Source: JAVBMJ01 sp031552535 (GTDB taxonomy: Bacteria > Bacteroidota > Bacteroidia > Bacteroidales > Rikenellaceae). From it: DNA of 64,000 nt. This document shows positions 33,671 through 41,565 of this stretch, one piece after another. Under the pieces are notes generated by a model that had not been told where the DNA came from, did no database searches, and was given only the letters and a program-made list of their open reading frames with translations. The stretch's first letter is position 1, and the number at the start of each line of letters is the position of its first letter. The stretch covers positions 12,286-76,285 of the forward strand of contig JAVBMJ010000024.1 of assembly GCA_031552535.1 (NCBI GenBank), given 5' to 3'. The position numbers and the translations under genes are program-made.

Positions 33671-33678
33671 CAAAAGTA
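33671..33678 (-). promoter_or_regulatory. Probable -7 box for purM
   Basis: Reads TACTTTTG on the minus strand; the predicted leader is about 20 nt. A divergent, weaker plus-strand box (TACCTTTA, 33726-33733) serves the next gene. Confidence 0.5.
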
Positions 33679-33757
33679 TTGCTTTCCGCCGGAATAACAA
33701 TAAATGCGGGATAAATTTTATTTCGTACCTTTATGCCCGCAAGAAGGAAGCTACAAA

Positions 33758-35326
33758 ATGGCAGGAAGGAAAGAAGAACCGCTGTGGAGCCTCATCAGGA
33801 GCATGAGTAAAGCGGAAAAGCGTAATTTTAAACTTTACGCTACACGGTTATCCGGCAACGACGACGCCAAGTTCATCGCACTGTTCGACCACATGGAGTC
33901 GGCCGGGGAGTACGACGAGGCGTTGCTGTTGAAGAAGTGTCCCGTGAAGAAGGAGCAGCTGCCGAATATGAAGGCCCATCTCTACAAACAGATACTAACA
34001 AGCTTGCGTCTGTTGACCGTACGCCGCTGGCAGCCAATGCACCTGCGCCAGCAGATAGATTTCGCAAGGATACTCTACGACAAAGGGCTCTACTCGCAAA
34101 GCGCCCGGATACTCGAAAAGGCCCTCGAACTTTCGGAGCAGATCGAGGAGCACACCATGACCCTCGAAATCATCGAGGCATTGCGCCTGATAGAGGCCAT
34201 AAACCCCGACAAAGCTGCGATGCCGTCGGCCGAGGCGCTGTCGCAGAGGGCCACCGAATTGTGCGCGCAGCTCGACCGCATCAACGAGTTGTCGAACATA
34301 TCCTCGCAACTCTATTCGCTCCATCTGAAGTTGGGATATGCCCGGACGCAGAAAGACCTGAACCTGATCGTCAGTTATTTCAAGCCCAAACTCGACAGTT
34401 TTTCAAACCGCAGAATGTCGTTCTCGGAACGGTTCCACTTTTATCAGGCCATGGCCTGGTACCACTACATAATGCACGATTTCCTGCAAAGTTACCGTTA
34501 CGGCTGTTACTGGGTCGGGCTTTTCGACACCAATCCCGTAATGAAGGAGTTGATGTACGACAACTACCTGAAGGGGTATTCGCGCATCCTGGACGGGTTG
34601 TCGATGATGCGAAAGTACAAACTGCTGGTCCAGAAACTCGAACGGCTGGAGCAGGAGAGTGCCCACCTGGGGGCGGTGAACGACAATGCCGTTATAATTT
34701 CGCGCGGGATCATCCTTATGGGACGCATCAATGTCACCTTCATCGAAGGTGCCTTCGAAAAGGCCGACCAACTGGCAGGCGAAGTCAATGAATACATGTC
34801 GCGTTACTCCGGGCAGTTGAACATCCACCAGAAGATGTTGCTCAACTACAAGGTGGCATGCCTCTATTTCGGACAGGGTAGTTTCCGCACCTGCATGCGC
34901 TACCTGTCGCAGATCACCGAGACGCGCGACCCGCAGATACGCCGCGACCTGCAATGTTTCGCAAAAATGCTCCACCTGATTGCCTCTTACGAGGTGGGCG
35001 ACGACTACAACCTCGAATACCAGATACGTTCTACCTACTCGTTCCTTGTGAAAATGAACGACATGCACGGCGTGCAGCGCGAGATGCTCTCGTTCCTCAG
35101 GCGCCTGGGGGGTATGTATGCCTCCAATATGAAAGAGGAACTGCGGGTGTTGTACCAGCGGCTCAAGCCTTACGAAAACAGCGCTTACGAGCGGCGCCCG
35201 TTCTACTACCTCGACATACTTTCGTGGCTCGAAAGTAAAATATCGGGGACCACGGTGGGCGAGGTCATCCGCCGGCGCTTCAATGCCGAATTCCCCAAGT
35301 TCCACGGCGATACGGGAAGGAAATAG
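33758..35326 (+). CDS. Conserved helical-repeat protein of unknown function
   Basis: 522 residues, cytoplasmic and without signal or TM. It starts MAGRKEEPLWSLIRSMSKAEKRNFKLYA and continues with a series of alpha-helical hairpins resembling TPR-like repeats (residues 60-500, rich in Leu, Tyr and Glu). No catalytic motif is visible. The start at 33758 was preferred to an in-frame Met at 33704 because the -7-like box TACCTTTA lies at 33726, and AGAAGGAAG just upstream looks like a ribosome-binding site. Such proteins are widespread in Bacteroidota but uncharacterised. No operon partner is evident. Confidence 0.82.
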   Translation: MAGRKEEPLWSLIRSMSKAEKRNFKLYATRLSGNDDAKFIALFDHMESAGEYDEALLLKKCPVKKEQLPNMKAHLYKQILTSLRLLTVRRWQPMHLRQQIDFARILYDKGLYSQSARILEKALELSEQIEEHTMTLEIIEALRLIEAINPDKAAMPSAEALSQRATELCAQLDRINELSNISSQLYSLHLKLGYARTQKDLNLIVSYFKPKLDSFSNRRMSFSERFHFYQAMAWYHYIMHDFLQSYRYGCYWVGLFDTNPVMKELMYDNYLKGYSRILDGLSMMRKYKLLVQKLERLEQESAHLGAVNDNAVIISRGIILMGRINVTFIEGAFEKADQLAGEVNEYMSRYSGQLNIHQKMLLNYKVACLYFGQGSFRTCMRYLSQITETRDPQIRRDLQCFAKMLHLIASYEVGDDYNLEYQIRSTYSFLVKMNDMHGVQREMLSFLRRLGGMYASNMKEELRVLYQRLKPYENSAYERRPFYYLDILSWLESKISGTTVGEVIRRRFNAEFPKFHGDTGRK

Positions 35327-35453
35327 CTGCCTGGGCCAGGTTGTATCTTTCTGCTTAAGTGTTGTGTCTTAACCGGTAGACAGCAGCGCCTTTGGCGATG
35401 TTCCCGATAACTAGTTTAAACCCAAAACGAATTATTCCAGAGATATTGCACGC

Positions 35454-36167
35454 CTATCTATCAATAAAACCGGTCGCAATGATTCTGGAAAAATTATTCG
35501 CTTTAGCAAGACTATCCAAATAATAAAATGTATTATTTATAAGCGTAGATCGATTTATGTCCAATATCTCATCACCACATAAGTCTTTTAAACGATTAGA
35601 TGTGTATTCAAATTCTGTTTTCTTAAATATTATGGAGTCCGGACTATCTTTGGTCTTATAATAATAACTATAATATTCCCTGAACAATCTTTGAACCGCC
35701 TTTGATGACAAAGTATCACGCGAAACATACAAACCATCTTTATCAAAAAAATATGCGCTGGATATATTGACAGAGTTGCATGGACTCACAAACTCAGCTC
35801 TTTCTGCAATTCGGCTTTCCTTTATTTTGCCACGATAGATAGTAGTCACAGAATCGGGAGATGAGACAAAAATTAAATTATCCCTATTTTTTTTCAGAAA
35901 TTTATAAACATTATTATTAATCATTTGATAGTCTTCATTTGATCTTTCAATTAATATGATTAGATCATCAGCACCTCTTGGACATCTTGAATATATAGAG
36001 GTATAAGACTCCAATACACGCCAGGTATTAAACTGGAGCATTTCCTTTTTACTATACTTAGTCTCTATTAACGTGATTTCATCATGACTAACTTGTGTCG
36101 CTGTTTTAGTAGCACTGCATGAAATGCCAATAAATATACATAGCAATATGAATGTGAATTTCATCAT
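35454..36167 (-). CDS. Lipoprotein of unknown function next to the RHS-tip gene
   Basis: 237 residues. Signal with lipobox FIGISC (Cys17). No domain recognised. The mature part is polar and aromatic, with YSYYYKTKDSPDSI in the second half. AT-rich composition like its operon neighbours (36170-38057), unlike the GC-richer flanks. It begins 3 bp from the stop of the RHS-tip gene, the classic position of an immunity gene, so it could protect against that tip's activity at the periplasmic side (inference). An alternative is simply a co-transcribed surface lipoprotein. Confidence 0.72.
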   Translation of the reverse strand: MMKFTFILLCIFIGISCSATKTATQVSHDEITLIETKYSKKEMLQFNTWRVLESYTSIYSRCPRGADDLIILIERSNEDYQMINNNVYKFLKKNRDNLIFVSSPDSVTTIYRGKIKESRIAERAEFVSPCNSVNISSAYFFDKDGLYVSRDTLSSKAVQRLFREYYSYYYKTKDSPDSIIFKKTEFEYTSNRLKDLCGDEILDINRSTLINNTFYYLDSLAKANNFSRIIATGFIDR

Positions 36168-36169
36168 TT

Positions 36170-36973
36170 TTACAATTTTCTATTAAGTAAAAGTTTATCT
36201 GCTCTATTTCTTGCATTCTGCCAAGCTTGAGTACTTGGGAAAATCCAATTTACAGACCTATTTCTGGGTCCTTTTTGAACGATAGCGTTTGCTCCTGTGC
36301 CTATTGTAGTATGATAACCTCCTATTCGCTCCACGTTGCCAGTCTGCCACTCAAAAGATTGTCCGCCCATATCATTATTCACTTCATATCTGACCTTTCC
36401 TCCTGCATAACTAAAATTAAATACATTAACACCTCTGCTGACCATGGCAAGAGTCACATTCATTGAAATCCCCATATTCGTTGCCCCGCTATAAAATTCC
36501 GGAAACATAGGGTCGATTTGGTTCGCATTCATGTAATCGGCTTGATATGCGCTAATAATAGCATTATCGAGATTTGCAATCATCTCCGCGGTAAGATTTA
36601 CTTGCCCGTTGGCGGTCATCGTATTTACCTGAGTCCCAAATAAACTTAGATACTGACTGCCATCGTTCGTTTTGCCTGTAATTCCGATATATGTACCATC
36701 GACACCCGCTTTCTTAAGGTCTCTTTGAGATCGATACAGGTCTGTATAGACATATTCCACGTACTTATTTCCATCATCATCTGTTCTATTAACAGAATAC
36801 CAATCCCGGCCATCGGGATCGACGTTTTTTATAGGACTGTTGCCCGCATAGCTGTACGGACTTTGCGGATAATAGTTTTCGGCATTCGGGTCAACACCCG
36901 GCCATCTGCCATAAGCCAAATTTAAAGAAAATAATGCAATAATGCAAGCAAGGGTAAATTGTTTCGTTTTCAT
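36170..36973 (-). CDS. Detached RHS core tip with its own signal peptide
   Basis: 267 residues. A Sec signal (about 1-22, ending NLAYG) is fused directly to the end of an RHS-repeat core: WPGVDPNAENYYPQSPYSYAGNSPIKNVDPDGRDWY (in parts; residues 23-58), the hallmark junction of RHS/YD toxins. After it comes a unique C-terminal region (about 60-267) without recognised motif. In canonical systems this junction follows thousands of residues of YD repeats. Here only the tip survives, in a secreted form. A toxin or adhesin role is inferred from the junction motif only. Confidence 0.8.
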   Translation of the reverse strand: MKTKQFTLACIIALFSLNLAYGRWPGVDPNAENYYPQSPYSYAGNSPIKNVDPDGRDWYSVNRTDDDGNKYVEYVYTDLYRSQRDLKKAGVDGTYIGITGKTNDGSQYLSLFGTQVNTMTANGQVNLTAEMIANLDNAIISAYQADYMNANQIDPMFPEFYSGATNMGISMNVTLAMVSRGVNVFNFSYAGGKVRYEVNNDMGGQSFEWQTGNVERIGGYHTTIGTGANAIVQKGPRNRSVNWIFPSTQAWQNARNRADKLLLNRKL

Positions 36974-36986
36974 AATTCAAATATTT

Positions 36987-38057
36987 TTAGTTAGATACTT
37001 TTGTTTTTCTTCGTTTCACTTCTTCTTCGACCGAATTTATCCACTGTTCATACAGGAGTGGAGGCATATCGATATGTCCGGTTGCCTCGATAGCTTCGGT
37101 ATTCGCCCAGTACTCTTCTTCCAGAGCATTAATATTACTCCGGGGCAATCCATTATCTTTGAGAAATTCCAGATAACGATTGCCGGTCTGGTATAAATAG
37201 TTGTTCTTTACCATCAATGCGCCGAGGTTGTCAGATGAATGTTTCAGGACCGTTTCGTAACAAAGCTTCACGAAATTATCCCAATCATAAAGCCTTACAT
37301 AACCTAAAACCAGTTCAGCCATTAGATGCAGTATTATCTCCCTGTCGTCGCAAGGCTTCATGTAAGTGCCTTTCTGAATGGCAGTTTCAGTTATTCCCAT
37401 GTTTTCGATAATGAATACCTCTCGGGGCATCGAATGATTGGTTAGCTCAACACATATATACCGACTGCCATCCTCACTCTTATGCCTGATAAAAGAGTGA
37501 TTCGGAGCGTAAGCGATATATGACTCCGCACCTATTTCATTGGATAATATCTTATAGAATAACGGCAGGCTTCGGCACTGGCCTGAATGAGTGGCCATAA
37601 GTTTGGTTACAAACATTTTCGTATAATCTTTTTGTCCACAAAAATCCTCGAAATCGTATGTATAAGCCTTGTGCCCGTTCAAGGGGTTGGGATTAGTGAA
37701 AAATTCAAACAGAGCCATATTCCCGCCTGTCGGGTGTTCATTCAGTCTGTTCAACTTAATAAATTGCAAGACATTCTGTGAGATATAAGAGATCTCATAG
37801 CAGTATTTATCGTAATCAAGGTTGCCGTCCAGATACGCCCATTCTTGAAGAAATACAGCCCGTTTAATAGAAAGTTCCTGCTTCCCGTCGAGCATATCCG
37901 CCATTTCGAGGTATGCCTGATTGTAGAGTGTGCTGTGGGTCTCGATCTGAACGCCGCCGGTTATCTCGGGCGGAATTTGTTTGCCTGTGGTTTGCGGGTA
38001 TGCGAAAAAACCTGATAAACAGAGCGATAAAATCAGTGTAAATGTGATATGCTTCAT
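36987..38057 (-). CDS. Secreted transglutaminase-like protein
   Basis: 356 residues with signal peptide MKHITFTLILSLCLSGFFAYP. The centre shows the transglutaminase-like Cys motif HSGQCRSLPLFYKIL (about 165-180), a His in PNHSFIRH (about 200) and a possible third residue in ICVELTNHS. The C-terminal half is helical and TPR-like. It opens the operon, 13 bp from the RHS-tip gene, and a -7 box (TAAATTTG, minus strand 38098-38105) is just upstream. Met at 38072 is an alternative start. It may process or crosslink the co-encoded secreted proteins (inference). Confidence 0.7.
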   Translation of the reverse strand: MKHITFTLILSLCLSGFFAYPQTTGKQIPPEITGGVQIETHSTLYNQAYLEMADMLDGKQELSIKRAVFLQEWAYLDGNLDYDKYCYEISYISQNVLQFIKLNRLNEHPTGGNMALFEFFTNPNPLNGHKAYTYDFEDFCGQKDYTKMFVTKLMATHSGQCRSLPLFYKILSNEIGAESYIAYAPNHSFIRHKSEDGSRYICVELTNHSMPREVFIIENMGITETAIQKGTYMKPCDDREIILHLMAELVLGYVRLYDWDNFVKLCYETVLKHSSDNLGALMVKNNYLYQTGNRYLEFLKDNGLPRSNINALEEEYWANTEAIEATGHIDMPPLLYEQWINSVEEEVKRRKTKVSN

Positions 38058-38097
38058 ATTGCAGCTGGTCATTTAATTATTAAACAATTTTTGTAAT

Positions 38098-38105
38098 CAA
38101 ATTTA
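38098..38105 (-). promoter_or_regulatory. Probable -7 box of the RHS-tip operon
   Basis: Reads TAAATTTG on the minus strand, about 40 bp before the transglutaminase-like ATG. Next to it, at 38172-38195, lies a half copy of the AGAGTCTGTCTAAATTTCC repeat. Confidence 0.4.
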
Positions 38106-38241
38106 CTATCCGTTATATAAAAATAAATTCTACAATTTTGAAACAAAGAATATACACTTGTTGTATATATTATGGAAATTCAGACAGACGCTTAAATCTT
38201 TTTTCGCATTTTCACGTCTGATATATAAACGATCCATATCA

Positions 38242-38739
38242 ATGGCAGATTCACAAAACGAAGGATACGATCCGCAACAGGTTGCCTCAGAGATGAGAGA
38301 CCAACTGTTCAGACTGGCTTTTTTCCGGACGGGTTCCACCGCCGATGCCGAGGATATAGTACATAACGTATTCCTGAAAGTGTTTGCCGACAATGCTTTC
38401 TTCTCAGGAGTGGATAACCCCCGGGGGTATCTGTTGCGCAGCATCTCGAACGCCTGTTACGATCACCTTCGCAGGAAACAGGACAGGCAACATATGCCGC
38501 TCGAAAAAGCTGTACTGGTGTTGATGCCGGACGAATCGCCTGAAACATTCGAACGGGAGTACGAACGTATCGCGGGTATGCTGGCAGAGATCCCCGGGGA
38601 GCAGGCCGAAATCATAATGATGAAGACCTGCGGCGGCATGAGTTTCGCCGATATAGCCTCGGCGTTGGATATTCCCGTAGCCACGGCAAAATCGCGCTTC
38701 CGCTACGGGATAGAAAAAATAAGGCTCAGAGTATTATAA
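38242..38739 (+). CDS. ECF-type RNA polymerase sigma factor
   Basis: 165 residues. Region 2 (LFRLAFFRTGSTADAEDIVHNVFLKVF, about 24-50, with DNPRGYLLRSISNACYDHLRR) and region 4 (IPGEQAEIIMMKTCGGMSFADIASALDIPVATAKSRFRYGIEKIR, in parts) match ECF sigma factors. ATG 38242 was chosen over an in-frame Met at 38158 because the upstream part is not sigma-like and overlaps a repeat half copy. The anti-sigma-like gene follows 70 bp downstream, so they form a regulatory pair. The targets are unknown. Confidence 0.92.
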   Translation: MADSQNEGYDPQQVASEMRDQLFRLAFFRTGSTADAEDIVHNVFLKVFADNAFFSGVDNPRGYLLRSISNACYDHLRRKQDRQHMPLEKAVLVLMPDESPETFEREYERIAGMLAEIPGEQAEIIMMKTCGGMSFADIASALDIPVATAKSRFRYGIEKIRLRVL

Positions 38740-38809
38740 ATCCACCGTTCCCCCTGCGTGTGAAGCCGGCCTGCGCATAGGAAACACAAAAAACACGAGG
38801 ACAAACAGT

Positions 38810-40105
38810 ATGAAATGTGAAGAATTCCGGGAAAATATAACAGAGTTGTTATATCCCGAAGAGGCATCTGAAAACATCATGGCAATGGAGGCTCACAAAT
38901 TGCGTTGCGGGGAGTGCGCAAGCTATTATGCCGCGATGCGGGAAACCGTGACTGCCGTCACGCCGCGCCTGTTGCCCGTGGTCGTCGCAAAGCGTAGCCA
39001 TAAGGAGAGAGGTGAGACACAAGGCAGAAAACCTGCCTTCCGCCTCAACCTGTTTCGTGCGGCTACAGCTGTGGCGGCATCGGTTATCGCAGTGGCAGCG
39101 GTGATAACGGCGGCGATATATGGACCCGGGAATGCCCGTGCCGCAGGAAGCCTGTTCGACCGCTCGATGAAAAGCACGGCCAACGTAAAAAGCATGGTGA
39201 TAACGCTTAATGTAAGGACGTTACCATGTGAAAATTTCGCTTATATCGACCGCTCGGCAGCGATGGTATCTCACCGTATCACCGTATTGCCAGGCATAGG
39301 AGGAAAATGGCGTATAGACAAAGGATGCCGCATAGCATCGTTCGATGGTACAAACACCCGCATGTGGGGCTCTACCGGTGACATGGGATGGATCATTGCC
39401 GGAAATGAAAGCCGCGGATTTACAGAGTGGTTCGCACTTCTTTTGGACCCGGCATTGATCCTGGCCCACGAAAAAGCCGCCACCACTGCCGGGAAAGGGG
39501 CCCGTTACGACATAGCAGAGAGCGACACCATCATAATGCTATCCGTGAAGGTCCCGGCCCAGGGGTATTTCACTAACAGCTACCTGTTGGGAAGTTCGAT
39601 AGAAGAATCCGATACCCGCCGTGAATATACTTTCGATAAGGCTACGAGTCTTGTCCGGAGTATCAGTATCTATCTATGCGACGGCCCGCGGGAGACGCTT
39701 ATACTCGAAACATCATCTATAGCTTACGACGTGCCTGTAGATGAAACGTTATTCTCATCGTGGCCCGAGGGATACACATGGAACGATATGGGTCGCGACA
39801 CAAGCGATCCGGCATTTTCGGGGATATCTGCCGAGAAAGCAGCCGAAATGGTGTTCATGGCGATGCAGGAGAACCGCCTGGACGACGTTGCCGCCGCGCT
39901 TTCCTCCTATAATATCAAAATGTTGAAGGAAAATTTCAGCGGGTTGAAACTGGTAGGCCTGGGGAAATCATTCCGTTCGGGTCAATACCCAGGGGTATTC
40001 GTACCTTATGAGATAGTACTGCCCGACGGCAAGGTCGAAAGACACAACATAGCCCTGCGCAATGACAATCCGTCGAAAACCTGGAAAGTCGACGGCGGAC
40101 TGTAA
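38810..40105 (+). CDS. Anti-sigma factor (zinc-binding HC2-type) with periplasmic domain
   Basis: 431 residues. The N-terminus has HKLRCGECASYY (His29-Cys33-Cys36), the HxxxCxxC zinc motif of anti-sigma factors, and a transmembrane helix at about 85-105. The periplasmic region resembles the LolA-like/DUF2092 lipoprotein-interacting fold, with a beta-rich repeat (SMVITLNVRTLP, YSFD.ATSLV) and a C-terminal domain. It likely binds the ECF sigma factor and releases it on an envelope signal. The signal and regulon cannot be read from this window. Confidence 0.85.
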   Translation: MKCEEFRENITELLYPEEASENIMAMEAHKLRCGECASYYAAMRETVTAVTPRLLPVVVAKRSHKERGETQGRKPAFRLNLFRAATAVAASVIAVAAVITAAIYGPGNARAAGSLFDRSMKSTANVKSMVITLNVRTLPCENFAYIDRSAAMVSHRITVLPGIGGKWRIDKGCRIASFDGTNTRMWGSTGDMGWIIAGNESRGFTEWFALLLDPALILAHEKAATTAGKGARYDIAESDTIIMLSVKVPAQGYFTNSYLLGSSIEESDTRREYTFDKATSLVRSISIYLCDGPRETLILETSSIAYDVPVDETLFSSWPEGYTWNDMGRDTSDPAFSGISAEKAAEMVFMAMQENRLDDVAAALSSYNIKMLKENFSGLKLVGLGKSFRSGQYPGVFVPYEIVLPDGKVERHNIALRNDNPSKTWKVDGGL

Positions 40106-40283
40106 CCGGGATCAGTCCGAAAAGCAGGCTGGTGAAAATAACCGGGGTATGTCTTTCGGGTTGCGTAGCGACCCGGCAGGCCGCAGCTCCGCCACGCGGA
40201 GGCCTGCTCTTCATTTCATTACGATCAGTCTTCCGCGAGCTGCAGCCTGAGAACCCGGCTATGTCATAAAACATTTGCCCTAC

Positions 40284-40326
40284 ATAAAGTCCAATAAATT
40301 TTCACACAAAATTTATTGGACTTTAT
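40284..40326. terminator. Perfect 19-bp stem hairpin (ATAAAGTCC...)
   Basis: Arms ATAAAGTCCAATAAATTTT and complement around a CACAC loop, without mismatch. Probably the terminator of the anti-sigma factor transcript and, in reverse, backup termination for ilvC. It resembles the palindromes of other convergent junctions. Confidence 0.75.
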
Positions 40327-40383
40327 ATAAAACCAAAGTTGCCAACATAAAATTAAGAAACTGATACTGCAACATAAAAATGA

Positions 40384-40420
40384 TGGGGCCCGGGTAAGAA
40401 CGATTCTTACCCGGGCCCCA
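40384..40420. terminator. Perfect 17-bp stem hairpin downstream of ilvC
   Basis: Arms TGGGGCCCGGGTAAGAA and complement with a CGA loop, 17 bp beyond the ilvC stop. High GC in the outer stem and A/T at the inner part suit a bidirectional terminator. Confidence 0.75.
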
Positions 40421-40436
40421 CGCATATTACACTTGT

Positions 40437-41489
40437 CTATTTCTTGCTGCGCTCGGGGCGGAGGCTGCGCACCGCGGCCCCGGCCTGCCAGAGTTCGCTT
40501 TCACGCAACGCGCGGAGCTCCTCCTCCAATTTTTCGCGGTAGTCGGGACGACTGTTTGAATCTATCGAACGCTGCGCCTCGTTGCCCGAAGCGACCTCGT
40601 CGTAGAGTTTGCGGAACACGGGCAGCGTGGCATCCCTGAAAGGCCCGCACCAGTCCAGCGCGCCGCGTTGCGCCGTGGTCGAACAGTTGGCGTACATCCA
40701 GTCCATGCCATTCTCCGCCACGAGCGGCATAAGGCTCTGGGTCAGCTCCTCCACCGTTTCGTTGAACGCCTCGGACGGTGTGTGCCCATTCTCACGCAAC
40801 ACCTGATACTGTGCCGCGAATATCCCCTGTATGGCTCCCATCAACGTGCCGCGTTCGCCCGTAAGGTCGGAATATACCTCGCGGCGGAAGTCGGTCTCGA
40901 ACAGGTAGCCCGATCCCACACCGATGCCCAATGCCAAAACACGCTCCATGGCACGCCCTGTGGCGTCCTGGAAAATAGCGTAACTCGAATTCAGCCCGCG
41001 GCCCTCAAGGAAAAGGCGGCGCAACGAAGTCCCCGAACCTTTGGGGGCCACCAATATAACATCCACATCGGCAGGGGGGATTATACCCGTACGCTCCTTG
41101 TAGGTGATGGCGAAGCCGTGTGAGAAATAAAGCGCCTTGCCCGACGTGAGATGTTTCTTTACAGTAGGCCAAACGGCTATCTGCGCCGCATCGGATAACA
41201 GGTACTGTATTATCGTGGCACGGCTGCACGCCTCTTCTATATCGAACAGCGTCTGCCCCGGAACCCATCCGTCGGCCACCGCCTTATCCCAGGTCTTCGA
41301 ATCCTTCCTCTGCCCCACGATCACGTTGAACCCGTTGTCCCTGAGGTTGAGCGACTGCCCGGGGCCCTGCACTCCATAACCGATCACTGCGATAGTCTCG
41401 CCCTTAAGCACTTCGCGTGCTTTCTCCAGGGGGAACTCTTCACGTGTGGCCACATTCTCGACCACGCCCCCGAAATTCATTTTTGCCAT
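40437..41489 (-). CDS. ilvC: Ketol-acid reductoisomerase
   Basis: Second common step of valine, leucine and isoleucine biosynthesis. The N-terminal NADPH motif IGYGVQGPGQSLNLRDNG (about 37-54), the catalytic Asp/Glu and the C-terminal knotted KARI domain (about 190-330, with FETDFRREVYSDLTGERGTLMG) are clear. A short class I enzyme, 350 aa. Last gene of the ilv operon, 77 bp after the caspase-like gene. The C-terminal tail (RSLRPERSKK) is slightly longer than usual. Confidence 0.96.
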   Translation of the reverse strand: MAKMNFGGVVENVATREEFPLEKAREVLKGETIAVIGYGVQGPGQSLNLRDNGFNVIVGQRKDSKTWDKAVADGWVPGQTLFDIEEACSRATIIQYLLSDAAQIAVWPTVKKHLTSGKALYFSHGFAITYKERTGIIPPADVDVILVAPKGSGTSLRRLFLEGRGLNSSYAIFQDATGRAMERVLALGIGVGSGYLFETDFRREVYSDLTGERGTLMGAIQGIFAAQYQVLRENGHTPSEAFNETVEELTQSLMPLVAENGMDWMYANCSTTAQRGALDWCGPFRDATLPVFRKLYDEVASGNEAQRSIDSNSRPDYREKLEEELRALRESELWQAGAAVRSLRPERSKK

Positions 41490-41565
41490 AATCCTGATTT
41501 TTACCGGGCTCTATAAAGCCATCAAACTAATTATTATCAATAAGTTAATATTCCATGCGCTGCCA

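Larger units (their letters stand above)
40106..40436. other. Convergent intergenic region with two perfect hairpins
   Basis: The 331 bp between the anti-sigma factor gene and ilvC carry no supported gene. The left part (40106-40280) is moderately GC-rich without recognised elements. The right part carries two consecutive perfect hairpins at 40284-40326 and 40384-40420. Confidence 0.6.
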
